Source of the DNA: Membranipora membranacea
Taxonomy: Eukaryota > Bryozoa > Gymnolaemata > Cheilostomatida > Membraniporidae
DNA length: 64,000 nt
Assembly (NCBI GenBank): GCA_914767715.1
Contig: OU612070.1
Coordinates: forward strand, 2,559,501 to 2,623,500
Direction: 5' to 3'
This document shows, one piece after another, positions 1 to 12,600 of this stretch. Position 1 is the stretch's first letter, and each line of letters opens with the position of its first letter. Under the pieces are notes generated by a model, which worked only from the letters and a program-made list of their open reading frames with translations, searched no databases and was not told where the DNA came from. Both the position numbers and the translations under genes were made by a program.

Positions 1-423
1 ACTTGCACAGTGAAGGGGACGGCTTTAAACAGCTGAGCCACCTCTCACCGAGCAACTCGCAGCGGCTGTTGTACAACTAACAACAAAAATACAGCGTGGC
101 TTGATCTCTTTGGTTACATTTTTTGGCATTATGGCAATGGTATTTTGGGATATGGTATGTTGTCCCATATAGTATTATGTCCAATCTGGCATTTAATCCA
201 CTGGTATTTTGACACAACTGGCGTTTTGTACAACTGGTATTTTGGCATTGGTATAGTGTGCAGTGGTGTTATCACCTATGGCATTATGGCCATGACATTA
301 TGGCAATGGCATTTTGTCCCAATGGCATTTTGTCCCAATGGCATTTTGTCCCAATGGCATTTTGAAACGGAATCAACGAAAAAATTGCTAATGAACAAAT
401 ATTGCTTTCCTTTTACACTGAAG
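1..423. other. Non-coding flank and low-complexity repeat before the first visible exon of gene 1
   Basis: No exon is supported here. Positions about 120-370 are built of degenerate TGGCATTATGG / TGGCATTTTG words. An open frame runs through from 145, but only its part after 423 matches the paralogous exon of gene 2. Homology to gene 2 starts near 385, so a duplication boundary lies inside this stretch. The missing first half of the FN3 domain must lie further left, outside the window. Confidence 0.6.
307..366. repeat. 16-bp tandem repeat (TGGCATTTTGTCCCAA)
   Basis: Three exact consecutive copies of the 16-mer TGGCATTTTGTCCCAA, followed by a fourth partial copy, with more degenerate relatives upstream. 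It is absent at the equivalent place in gene 2, so it arose or was inserted after the two copies separated, or it marks the breakpoint. Confidence 0.85.
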
Positions 424-637
424 GCTGGGGATGACCAATCTGAACATGGCATATCGTATAGAGTTATAGTGAAAGATCTGGTAGGAAATCTTCTCACAAA
501 CCAAACCAGAGTTCACGATCAAACTTGGTTTGCTGCAAATAATCTGTTCGGGAGCACAGTATATTCAGTAGAGATCACCACAGTTAACAGAAGAGGACCC
601 AATACTATGAATGCAACTCTTACAACAATTCAAATTT
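424..637 (+). CDS. Gene 1 exon: second half of a type-II FN3 domain
   Basis: 214 nt, phase 0 to 1. It has the FN3 pattern of strands C'-G, with YRVIVKD, the YSVEITTVNRRG Tyr-corner-like segment and an N-glycosylation sequon (NQT). It lacks the CGF..PGS..C signature of the other FN3 type. The acceptor is a pyrimidine run ending AAG. Compared with its copy at 37795-38008 it differs at about 23 of 214 bases, nearly all replacements. Confidence 0.8.
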
Positions 638-3600
638 GTAAAAATATATATGAATGAAATGATAGATATTATTGTAAACTATCACTATCATATTTTAACA
701 AACTTTAGCTGTGTTATTCCATCCACTGTTAACAGGTAGCCATAATTAGATTGAATATGTTCAATTTCTGTGAAATGGGGACAATTTTGCTGTAAAACCA
801 TATCAATCCGCTTTGCTGATTCTGCAACAAATAATTGATCTGCATTGGATATCTGCGCTGATGCAATTTCGCTAAAATAGAGCTAGATTTTCTTGGCTTG
901 TTCTGTGTGCATCCATGACTCTAATCAAAATTAATTTTGAATTTCTCTGTATTTCAGCACCAAATCAGCCACAAGATGTTTCATTTACTACAGTGAACTC
1001 TTCCTGTATACAGTTCCAATGGACAGCTCCTATTGGTGGTGGCAACATTGTTACCGGTTATATGGTAGGTGTGAATAAAAATGTTTGACACTATCACTTC
1101 TCCAACCGCAGTAAACAGTCTCTGCTTGGAAACCAAAATTCATTGAATTCGTTATACTTGTTCTTTTACATTTTTGGCTCATATGTAAGGGTTCGGAAGC
1201 TGTGCGCATTGTTGTATATCTCATCGTCGCTTTGTAAATCCAAATTTGGCGAAGATGCCATACAGCTATTCATTATCACTGTCTTTTCAAGTATTCCTGT
1301 GAAGGGCACCTGCCAATCTCTGGACTGAGTAATTCCACCTTCTCTCACACATCTTGTGGATACACCCCAGGGACAAACATCGCATGCTCACTGCAAGCTG
1401 TGGCTGATGGAAACAGATCAAGTGATGCAATCAAACGCACTGGTTACCTTCCTTGTTCAGGTTCGTCCAAAGGCTGACCATTTTACAATTAACATTATAA
1501 TGTCAATTTTTATGTCTTTTTGAGTGGATATGGGCAGGGCACGTTTAAGATCAAAGAGTAGAAAACCTTAAGAGGTGTCCGGGGGGATCGGTTGTTGAAT
1601 TAGGAATTACATTATTGTTACTAGAAAAAAATCCTTACAACCTATAGTCTATCATCCCATCATAATTTTGTCATGAGGGGTGGGGGGACTCAAATGTCAT
1701 GCTATGCTCTTGAGTAAATTTGAGAATTTGCGCTAAATTATCGAAAAACTACCGATATCCGCATTACTGATACAAAATTTTGTTATTCTTTGAAATTTTG
1801 CATGTTGATAGTCAGCACATGCTGTGCAGCTGCTAGATTTAAATAACTCAGAACATTACCTACTTGACAATCATATTTAAACTATTTTCTAAATTTCAAT
1901 AAACTATTCTGTTAGCCTTGCCAGCATCTCTGATCAGCACTAAATTAAATAGAACTATCAAATATTATTTTCATGTTATAGCACCACTGATCAAAGAGAT
2001 TACCACAGAATCTCTACCAATTGCTAAAGATAATGGTGAAATTGATTTTGAGACAACCGTCAACTGGGAGGTATGAGTTATTTTATTTGTAATTTCTGTC
2101 CTTAAGTATCAGGCACATTCAGTGTTGTGATCCGGTCAATACTGTCAAACTTGTTCAGAGGAATACAGTATAAAGTCTGTATTCTGTTACTTTTTTTTCG
2201 GGATTTTGTAGAGGTACACCATAATCAACTAAAACGTAATGTCCCTATTAGCAACCCAGGGAAAGTTAAAGCAGTTAAGGTACTATATTTGTTTGGCGCT
2301 TATCTAAATGCTCAAACTCTCCCCGGTTTGTTGGTTTTTGCGTTCCAGGGTGAAGTACTGTTGGCTGATAGTTGTATGCCATCTTTGCAACCAGCATTCT
2401 GAATTGGTACCTGATAGATTGATTGTCATTCCTTGTTTCTAACTTGTGATAAGTTAACCTCTTACCATCCTGTGAGGAGGAAGTACTTTATATGGATGAT
2501 TAGGATTAGAAGATTAGATGATAAGATATGCTGCCAGTTGATGGATGTGACACTTTTCCTAATACAATACAGGCGGTACTGATGATAGATACAAAAATCC
2601 TGTTTTGTTGTGCTCTCACCATAAATGTCCTGTTTTTTATTATCCATGCGGACAACATTTTTATCCCATTGCCACTTTTCTCATCATTCACTGTCATATG
2701 TGAACTGATTGACTCCAGTATAGAGCTGTCTTCCTTGTTTAATCTTTGTGAGCACCATGACAGGAGCCTGAAGTGTCCTCATATTTGCACACTTAAATTC
2801 AAAGTGGTTCCTTCTTAAGATAAGGTCACATTGTGATATAAGTGCTTTCCAATAGTTTATCCTGAATTGTGTGTCATCAACCAATGATAGTTTGTACCAA
2901 TACTACTGTGAAACTTAAATTTTTTGTTTGCAAGTCACAAAAAATAAAAGTTCCCAACTTCCTGCATGATCTTACTTGTCGTCTATCCACCCACAGTAAC
3001 CACCATAAGATGTATGTAGCCTTGACTCAATCCAGCCTCACTAAACCACAACAGCAGATTCCAGCATGTTTAACCAGAACAGTTTATCGTTGCTGTTATG
3101 TATTACAGTTTTGTTATTATTCTTTAGTAGAAGTCCTTTATGTTATCTATTACTTGATTGGTATTTCATTATTGTAAAGGCTCTTTTTATTGGCCTATTT
3201 TAATCATTCGTCTGCATCCTTTTTGTTAGTTGTATATTAGATGCATTGAATTGTACTATTGAGTTCAGTGATTAGATGTTAAACAAAGAAGATGCTTTGT
3301 TTAATAAGTTAAGAATAAATAAACTTGTTAGCTTAGGGTTTTAAAGCTAGCACAACCAAATAGATGTCCAATCCATGTACATCTCAATGGCGACGAGATA
3401 TAGTGATTTGAAGCCCACTGCTCAAGAAGAAACTGTGGAGTTGTCCTATCATAAGGTTTGTTGTCATGTTGTCATACATGTACATGTATATTGGTGTTGT
3501 CCTCTCTGCCCTGACCTATATATGACAGAGACTGACTTGACCGTGACCTTGATTGAAGAGACACACATGAGCACTTGTCTACTGACTTTCATGGTGAGTG

Positions 3601-6600
3601 GACTGCCTTATATCTTGCCATCCTGATAGAACCCAACTTCGCAACATGGTGTCAGTTGTGAGATATACTTAGGAGAGGTGAAGGTGAAGTGCTAGGAGAG
3701 GTGTAGAGGAGAAAGAGAGGTGTATAGGAGAGGTGAATGAGTAGGAGATAAGGTGTTATTGAGGAGAGGAGTAAGGAGAAAAAGGTGTGTAGAAAAGGTG
3801 TTTAGGTGAGTTACTAACTAGGAGTGGAAAGCCCTAGTTCAGGTGAGGAGGAAGTGTAGCCAAGGTGTATGAGAAGTGAAACATCCAAAAATCAAACAAC
3901 AAAAGATATTTTCCTCCATCTTTGTTCACAAATTTTGGCTGGAAATTTGAGTAAAAGTTTTCTTTGTGTTCTTGAATACAATTTGAACTTGAATTGCTTG
4001 AGTATACCCTAGCTTACTATTGTTTAAGTTGTACACTGGTGCCATGGCTAGTATCTTTGCTAGTCTACCTGTGTTTGTTGTAGACTCATCCAATGTCCAT
4101 GGGTCATTTAAGCGGTGGTCTGTTGAGTTTAATCTGGCTTTAAGAATGAAGTCGATTGAACTTGGCTATGACATCGAAGAAGTGACTACTGGCACTGGTG
4201 GTTCTAGAGTTACCGAAAAAGTGAGGGTGCCTCGCTTCGGTGAAGATGCAAAGCTGGCGTCTTTGCTCTGGTGTATGGGCAGTGATGCTCGTGAAGTAGT
4301 GTCATCGCTTGGTGTTGACTTGTTTTCCACATCTTTGGAGTTCTTAGATGTGTGGAACTTGTTGAGAGAACACTTTGAGCATGACGAGTCTGAGTATGTT
4401 AAGTTGGACAAGTTTGTTACCTGTCAACAACTTGACAATGAAGATGAACGCGCTTATCTTCTGCGTGTTGAATGACTGAGTAGGCAATGTGATTTCTCCG
4501 GTGGCAATGTCAGGGAGAGATTTGCATTGTTGATCGCAGTAAGAGGTTTGCGTAACTCAAAATTGAAGTTTGAGATGATGGCTGATGATGAGTTGAACTG
4601 GGTCAAGATCAACAAAGTTTTAAGGGCAAGACTAGCTGCGCAAGAGTCTTTGAATGCCTTAAATAGATCAGACCCGACTTATGCGCTGTCAGAGAGTAAA
4701 CAGGTCCCTGCTAAAATACCTGTTAAAGTTGAAGTACACGCTGAGTCTAGTGTAGTTCGTGATCCAATCAATGTTGTACCAAATGTTACTGTTATACAGG
4801 CGCATGTTGGTGAAGTGAAGTGTCGTCCTCACCGAGAGAGAAGTGATGAGAGTAGTGTAAGTAATACTTATCATGATGCTTATAACCATTCTAATCGAGG
4901 TTCTGACAACAAGAGATTTTGTAGTGACAACCATCGTTATAATGGTGATGGTGGGAGTGATCATGATGATTACCCTTCACCTGACCGTGAAAGGAGGTAT
5001 GTAAGTCATAGTAGTAGTCAGCATTCTGGCTGTTATATCTGTCATAAAAATGATCATATTGCGCGTTACTGTCCTGAAGGCGGGTGTTTCAGATGTCAAA
5101 GGATGTCACATCACCAGCAGGATTGTACTGATGTTTATAGATGTAGGTTTTGTTTGCGTGAAGGCGTCTCAGCAAGAGATTGCAGTTGTAGAGTAAATGG
5201 GAGCTCAGACCAGAGGTACAAAGAGCGAACTAAAAGACAGTCATGTGATGATCGCTCTCCACCTAGGCAAAGCTCAGGTAGTAGTGATAGTAATTGGCGG
5301 AGATAACTTCCCTCTGTAAATTCTACCCTAGTGAAGAGCTGTTGTCACCTTGTAAGTAAAAATACTTGTTTTAAGTTGACATCCTATCCGCTTTTCGTTA
5401 TTGCTTGTGTGGTTGCTGACATTTGTCGGTAGTCCCCGTAGTTGTGTGCTAACCCTGAACGTGGGCCACAGAGTATGAGTAAACATCCCTTTCTCAAAGA
5501 AAGGGCATGTGAAGTCTCTCAACCCTGTTAGGGTTATAGAGTATGTGTCAAAAAAACCCTTATAATAGTAAGGGCATATGGAGTTGTCCTATCATAAGGT
5601 TTGTTGTCATGTTGTCATACATGTACTTTGAACATGTATCTTGGAGTTGTCCTCTCTGCCCTGACCTATATATGACAGAGACTGACTTGACCGTGACCTT
5701 GATTGAAGAGACACACATGAGCACTTGTCTACTGACTTTCATGGTGAGTGGACTGCCTTATATCTTGCCATCCTGATAGAACCCAACTTCGCAACAGAAA
5801 CAGACTCAGACTTCGACTGCAGACCAGAAGGAAGTATTGTTCTAGGATGTTCTTTTTCATTCTATAGATTAAATTGTATGTTTTGTGCTCTTGTTGCAAC
5901 AGCACAGGTGCTTACTTGGTTGTAGTAAGCTCAGTAGGTCAAGGCTTCAAACACTAGGGACAACTAGGGCAGTTTTAACATAGACTAAGGTGTACTCAGA
6001 GCTTTTAGCAGGCATACTCAGGGTGCAATGTTTCCTTGGAGCTAGGAACTTGTTGGTGAGTGCTATTAGCTGGAGTCAAAATACAGTCTGTGTAGGCTTA
6101 TCTTTAGTGTAAGATAGTGAGTGTCAATCAAAATTGCTACTGCTGTGTATTGTGATATAGATCAGTTTGATCTTGATGACATGAAAATTTGTATTATACT
6201 CGGACAATCAACCACTATGTCATATATTAGGATCTCGAAAGGGGCTTCCCAGCCTTGCAGCTGCAAGGATTCTCAGATGGGCTATTGGAATAGCCGGATA
6301 TACATTCCAGGTGCAACACAAACCAGGTAGCAAGAATGGTTGTGCTGATGCACTGTCACGTTTGCCGCTAAAGAAAACGGAGACGAATCCCGAGATCATC
6401 AAATGGACACGGGAAGCTAGAGAGTGTAATACTGAAGTTCTCGCTTCACTCCCAGTAACAGCTAGACAGATTGCACGTCAGTCTCGTACAGATCCCATAC
6501 TTTCCAAAGTAATGCACTGTGTGAAAACTGGCTGGCCAGCAGTGTCTGAAGCAACACTGGAAGTTTATCATCATAAAAGGAATGAAATAACGATAGAAGA

Positions 6601-9600
6601 TGGCTGCCTTCTGTGGGGAAATCGCGTTATTATACCCAACAAACTGAGATTTAAACTTCTGGAGGAGCTTCACCAGGGTCACCAAGGCATTGTGAAGATG
6701 AAGGCACTGGCAAGAATTCATTTCTGGTGGCCTAAAATTGATAAAGAGATTGAGGCAGAAGTAAGGAAATGCTCACCATGTCAGCAGAATGCTGAAAGCC
6801 CACCTCAACTGTCCCACAACTCATGGGCATGGCCGGATCGACCATGGAGAAGGGTACATATAGACTTCGCGCAGTTTGAAGGAGATTACTACTTTGTCAT
6901 GGTAGACGCATTCTCAAAGTGGACAGAGGTTATCCTGATGTCAAGAGGTACCAATGCGGAGCGCACCATCGAAGCTCTGAGAAGTGTCTTCTCAAGACAA
7001 GGGCTATGTGAGGAGATCGTTGCAGACAACGGACCACCTTTTCCTAGCCTGGAATTACAGAAGTTTCTTCAGAAAAATGGAGTTAAGAGCATATTCTCAG
7101 CACCATTTCATCCATCATCAAACGGAGCCGCAGAAAGGTTTGTAAAAACATTGAAACGAGGGTTAAAGAAGAGCAACGGTAAGTTCTCTAAACTACATCG
7201 ATTGCATGAGTTTTTATTAGTGTACCGCTCAACACCTCATTCTTTGACTGGTCAAACACCCTCAGAAATGCTCATGGGCCGTAGAATTCGCACTAGGCTT
7301 GATTTGGTGAAACCGGATATGAGGGCTCGTATCACTCAAGAATCAGGAGGGGTGCAGCATCCCCGTGCGTTTGTTATTGGAGATCCAGTAATAGCTCGAG
7401 ACTATCGAAACATTAGGAAACCTGGGTGGTTATCAGGCGTAGTAGTTGCCAAAATATCACCTGTCACTTACAGCATACAGGTCGAACTGAGGGGCGAGTT
7501 GGTAATTTGGATAAGGCATGTAGACCAGCTTAAGGCCTGTGAATTAGATAATTTTGTGGAGGGAAAGGAGTTTGAAGTCAATGATAGAAGCAAATTTCTG
7601 TTTAGAAATAACATGTCATCTTCTTCTGTTGTAGATAGGGAGGTTGGCCAAAATCCAGCAGAGACTACATTTAACGAGAGACCTGAATCAGAAGAAACTC
7701 CCCCACTAGATTAGGCAGTCACCGGTGCCGCTGCCAGTACTGCGGTGGAGGGTCAGGAATTCACTGAGGTGCCAGCGGCCACACCAGCTCAACAGATAAG
7801 ACCACGTAGACAACGCCGCCTCCCGACTTTCCTTAAAGACTACGATATGACTGTTTAGAATCATTGTAGTTGATGTAATTTTATATAGTGTGGGAGAATG
7901 TTATGTATTACAGTTTTGTTATTATTCTTTAGTAGAAAGTCCTTTATGTTATCTATTACTTGATTGGTATTTCATTATTGTAAAGGCTCTTTTTATTGGC
8001 CTATTTTAATCATTCGTCTGCATCCTTTTTGTTAGTTGTTTATTAGATGTTAAACAAAGAAGATGCTTTGTTTAATAAGTTAAGAATAAATAAACTTGTT
8101 AGCTTAGGGTTTTAAAGCTAGCACAACCAAATAGATGTCCAATCCATGTACAGCTCAGTTGCGGTTGCTTTGTCTTGTTAAGAATTGCAATGAATTTGGA
8201 ATGCCTAACCTCATCATAATTATTAATGAGCTAATTGAAATGTGTAAATCCACCTGCGCTGTTAACATACCAGTAATAATTACCTGTCTAGCCACAAAAG
8301 TATATGTGTCTAAAAATAACTTACCCTCTGATATAACCACTATTTGCCCTTAATTGGTTATGCTGATGATTATTTTACCTCTCTTACTGTACATATGAAT
8401 TGTTAAATGACCAGTTTTTCTCTCATTAGGTGAACAGTCATTGCAATAATGTTAACTATGATCTCATAGTTAAGGACAGAGATGACCAAACTGTGATTCA
8501 AGAAGTCAACTACACCGATATCAGTGTGATAATCATTAACCAGGCTGCATGCTCTAATTATACTCTCAGTCTCACTGCTACCAACAATGAAGGCTTCTCA
8601 TCACAAGACACACATGAATGGACAACTACAACTAAAGGTCCAATGATACAGAATATCCGAACTGTTCAATCAACTCATGGATGATTTGTGGATTGCCATC
8701 TTTAAAATCGGAAACTAATAAAAGATGGCCAAACCAATTTAACCAAACAAATCACTCCTCAAGTGCCTTTCTAATTACTTTATCTATAACATCGATGACA
8801 GCTGACAGGCTGATTACAAGTGTTAAATTTTGATGTTTTGATGATTTTGTGAATACAAATGCCTGTGGCATTAGTAGATTATTAAGAAATCATTAATATC
8901 TATTCATCTAAGCAATCTTGCGTTTGTTTACATCAGCATGGTATCCCAAATCCTAACACTGAAAATTGAGATTCACTCTAATCATTCTATCTTCGTTCTC
9001 ATTTAGTGCCAAGGCAGCCAACCTCAGTAACTGTTACAGAGCGCAACGCTACTTGTGTTAAAGTCAGCTGGACAGAATCTGATGAAAATGGATGTCCAAT
9101 ATCAAACTACACTGTGAGTCTTTTTTATAAACAACATCTCTCTGTGTGGATTTTATCCATTGTCACCGTCACATTGATACATGCTCATCGTTGCATACAC
9201 ACATCAGGGACCCTCGACTAGTTCGCTCTGAATTAAGCTGTATTATCTTGTGTCACACTGTACCAATGATGCCCCAACTGTATATAATTACAGCCCCCTA
9301 CAACATATAATGAATGGAGATTTTTTCACCCAAAAAACTCTGAAGCAATGTGTCAAGGGTCAGCTGTTTTAATAATGCAGTGGTTTTACACATCGTAATT
9401 TCACTAACTTCAACCCGACTTTCCAGGCTTATATTTTTTAGTTGTCTTATCATTGTTCTTGCATTATCTTCAATTACCACGTGCCTGAAATGGCGCCTCA
9501 ATGGGGATGATACTAAGTATCATTCCAATCTCATGCTATTGCCTCATTCCTATTCTCAACTTATCTGAATGCCACTAAAAGTATTTTTTCAAAGTATTAC

Positions 9601-12600
9601 TATGCATGGTCATTTATTACTCAGTATGTGGAAGGTTTATTTTGGGTACTTGTGATGTGGATGTGGCGCTTTAGTTTTTGCCTTTTAAGGTATGAAGGCC
9701 TAATGTCTAATTAAAGATTCTTGACCATGCTGTTCTCCAGCAGGTTGCTGTATTGGCTTCTAGAACCTAAAACTTGTCTAACACGCATATCATTCCTTTT
9801 TGAACATCTGATGTAGTTCAACTGCTCGAGCTCTGACGGCCATTTTGTCACAGATACTGAAACAGATCCTGCTCTAACGTCACCTGAAGAAGTCTGCGGG
9901 TTTTATCCTGGCTCACTGGTAACATGTGTAGTGTATGCTTCTAATGTAGCTGGAGTTGGAGAAGCTAAACAGAATGATACCAATCTCAGCTGTATAGGTA
10001 GGTTGGATCATGTTTATGCTTATTGATTTGTAGGAGCATTAAAAATGAGTCTGATGCTCTTTTAGACAGTTACTGTAGTTGTCCCTCCAAATGAACAGGG
10101 AAGACGATAACGCGTTAAACTGGACACAAACTTTATGAATTTCTCGTCTTTTAATCTTCCAGGATTATTAGATAATTTTTTTAATTGATTGTTTTGATTA
10201 TTCTGACAGATCCTACAGCAGCAGTGATCAGTGATAATATGACTGAAACTTCAGAGCCTATTGGTGATAAGGAGAGAATCAAACTCAGATTTGACTGGGA
10301 GGTATGTACTCGTTGTAAATTTTGTTTATGACTTCCGTAAAAGGTACATATTGTTTTATAGGAATGATTATCGAAAAGTGGTTTGTTATTAAAAAACTTA
10401 TTACTCACACCAGATGAAATATTGACATTTTTAATGGATCAGTCTCATTTGCATGCAGGAGTCAGAAGTTAACTGTTATGGCAAAGTGACGTATGAAGTC
10501 AATGTGACAGACACAACAAACACCTCAGAAGTACGCAGTGAAAGTACAGAAGACCTGTTTATAGAGTTTACTGATCTAGGCCCCTACAGGTCTTATTCTA
10601 TCAGAGTCACAAGTAAAAATGATGGAGGCAATGAAGTAACAAGTAATCCGAAAAGCTACAAAACTATGGAGCTAGGTAATTTATTTTCCTGTTATACCAA
10701 CACTAAGCTGTTCTAGCCTGATGCCAGATGGTCCGCACAGTTTGCAATCAGAGCTTTGTACTACTGTCGTGGCACCATATTTTGACCAGATTCTCTTTTC
10801 AGACAATTCTTATATCATGTTTGTCAATACTGTGACGAGGGTGTATGTGTTATTTTCAGGTCAAGAGGTTTATTTGCGTTTCAGGTCATAAATATCTACG
10901 TAAATTTTAATTATTCAGACGACAAAAATAAATTTGATACAAAGTCTAAATGATAATGATTAATTAGATGTTGACTGACAGACACCTAACAGCCAGCGAT
11001 TGGGTGATTGGCTGACTGGTTGACTGGCAAAATATATAAATATGTTAAATATAGTATTTACTTGTTTAAGATTCACACGTACCATAATTTTTCCTGCTAC
11101 AGCTCCTTATGACAAGCCCAGAAACTTCACTATAGAGACTAACAATTCCTCTTGTGTAGATCTACAGTGGAGAGTTCCTGATTATACTAATGGCGAAATA
11201 CAAAATTACACAGTAAGTTTAAATGAGTTTAATTCAATCTCATCTATGTGCCTTCAGCTGGTTAAAAAACCTGTGTATCAAGATGCCTTACCTTGATACC
11301 CAGTTAGAGCAACACCAACCCAATAATGGGGGGAACAAACTTGTTCAAAGTTGAGTGTATTTGCATTTAAGCCTCAGATAACAATTGATTATCTTGGCAT
11401 TTTGAACTCACTGGTTTAAACTGCAAAATAGCCCTTAGTTGTTTTTTTTTAGATTTATTGCATAAGTGAGAAAGGCAACCAAACTACGCACACTGTCGGT
11501 GATACATCCTCTACTCAACAATGTGGATTTTACCCTGGGTCCAAAGTGTCATGCGGTATAGTAGCGTACACCTCAGTAGGCCCTAGTCCACCAGCATTAG
11601 GCCAAGTAACTCTGTCATGTACAGGTGAGTGTGATCCTAACTTTATTCACATTTTACTGTGAATTTTCAAAATTGAAACCTAGTTTATATATATATTGTG
11701 AATGTGCTGTATTTAAATATTAATATTATATGAAAGTATCTCTCGACACAATGTACCGTATATGCTATTATATAGTCAATGTACAATGCAGGACATAATG
11801 GAGGGGATCTCATGCAATCAAAGATACTTCCCCTCTATTGATAAGTTTCATACACAACGCTTTGGATAAAGAGTGCAGATATGAAAAAAAAATCATATGT
11901 TACTATAGATCCTGAAACTCCACGGACTGTGAATGTAACAGAAACCGTAGAGCTTATTGATGGAAAGGAGAGGATAAAGCTGAAGTTTCAATGGACTGTA
12001 AGTGGTTGCATCGCATCATTTGTTCCAAAGCATGTTTTCCGCCATGTAGAGCTTAGCTATGAGTTTCTCAAAATATTTGTTCTTTTGAACGCATCATGAA
12101 GAATGGCTTGGGATAGTCTGAAATCAGACAGATTCCTGAAAAAAAATTTTAAAAATTGATGCACAATGATTTGAGACAATTACTTTCACAGACATGTTAC
12201 GTCAAGCAGGATGCAGGCTGTTTTGAAGAATCATCTACATTATATTCTTCACTCCCATCAAGGGCTCTCATTACACCACTGAATTGACTATTACTCAGGG
12301 GTCAAGAGCATATACATGATAAGAGCGCTAGTGAACTTGTGACTTGTAGGGACAAAGAACAGAATCTGCGACTACATACCATGTGTCCCTCACAGATATG
12401 ATCAACACATCGGTGGTCAAAACAGATTTTACTGGAGATCTTTTTTACGAGTTTGGCGACCTTGAGCCTTTTACCAAATACTCGTTTGTAGTCATTGCCA
12501 GCAACGATGGAATAGTCAACTCGTCTTCTAGTCATCCAGAGAAGCATCAAACCCAAACACTAGGTAGGAGGCAAAACTGCACATGAATATTAACTGCCTA

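Larger units (their letters stand above)
3094..8157 (+). mobile_element. Gypsy-type (Ty3-like) LTR retrotransposon, internally deleted, with nested insertion
   Basis: 5' LTR 3094-3386 and 3' LTR 7899-8157, both starting TGTTATGTATTACAG and ending TCTCA/GCTCA. They are flanked by the 5-bp target duplication GTTGC (3089-3093 and 8158-8162). A primer-binding-like TGGCGACGAG follows the 5' LTR at 3388, and a purine-rich GTGTGGGAGAA precedes the 3' LTR. The gene 2 paralogue at about 40490 shows the uninterrupted sequence CGTTGCCATTGCTTTG, proving insertion after the duplication. gag, protease and most of RT are gone. Only the RNase H end, integrase and C-terminal tail remain (6185-7858). A second LTR element sits in the leader at 3434-5796. 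Confidence 0.93.

Noticed and set aside
145-423. Open frame beginning ATG 145 that runs into the FN3 exon at 424
   Set aside because: The first part is the TGGCATTTTG repeat and has no counterpart in gene 2. The exon proper begins at 424 after an acceptor-like AAG. An ATG start here would be chance.
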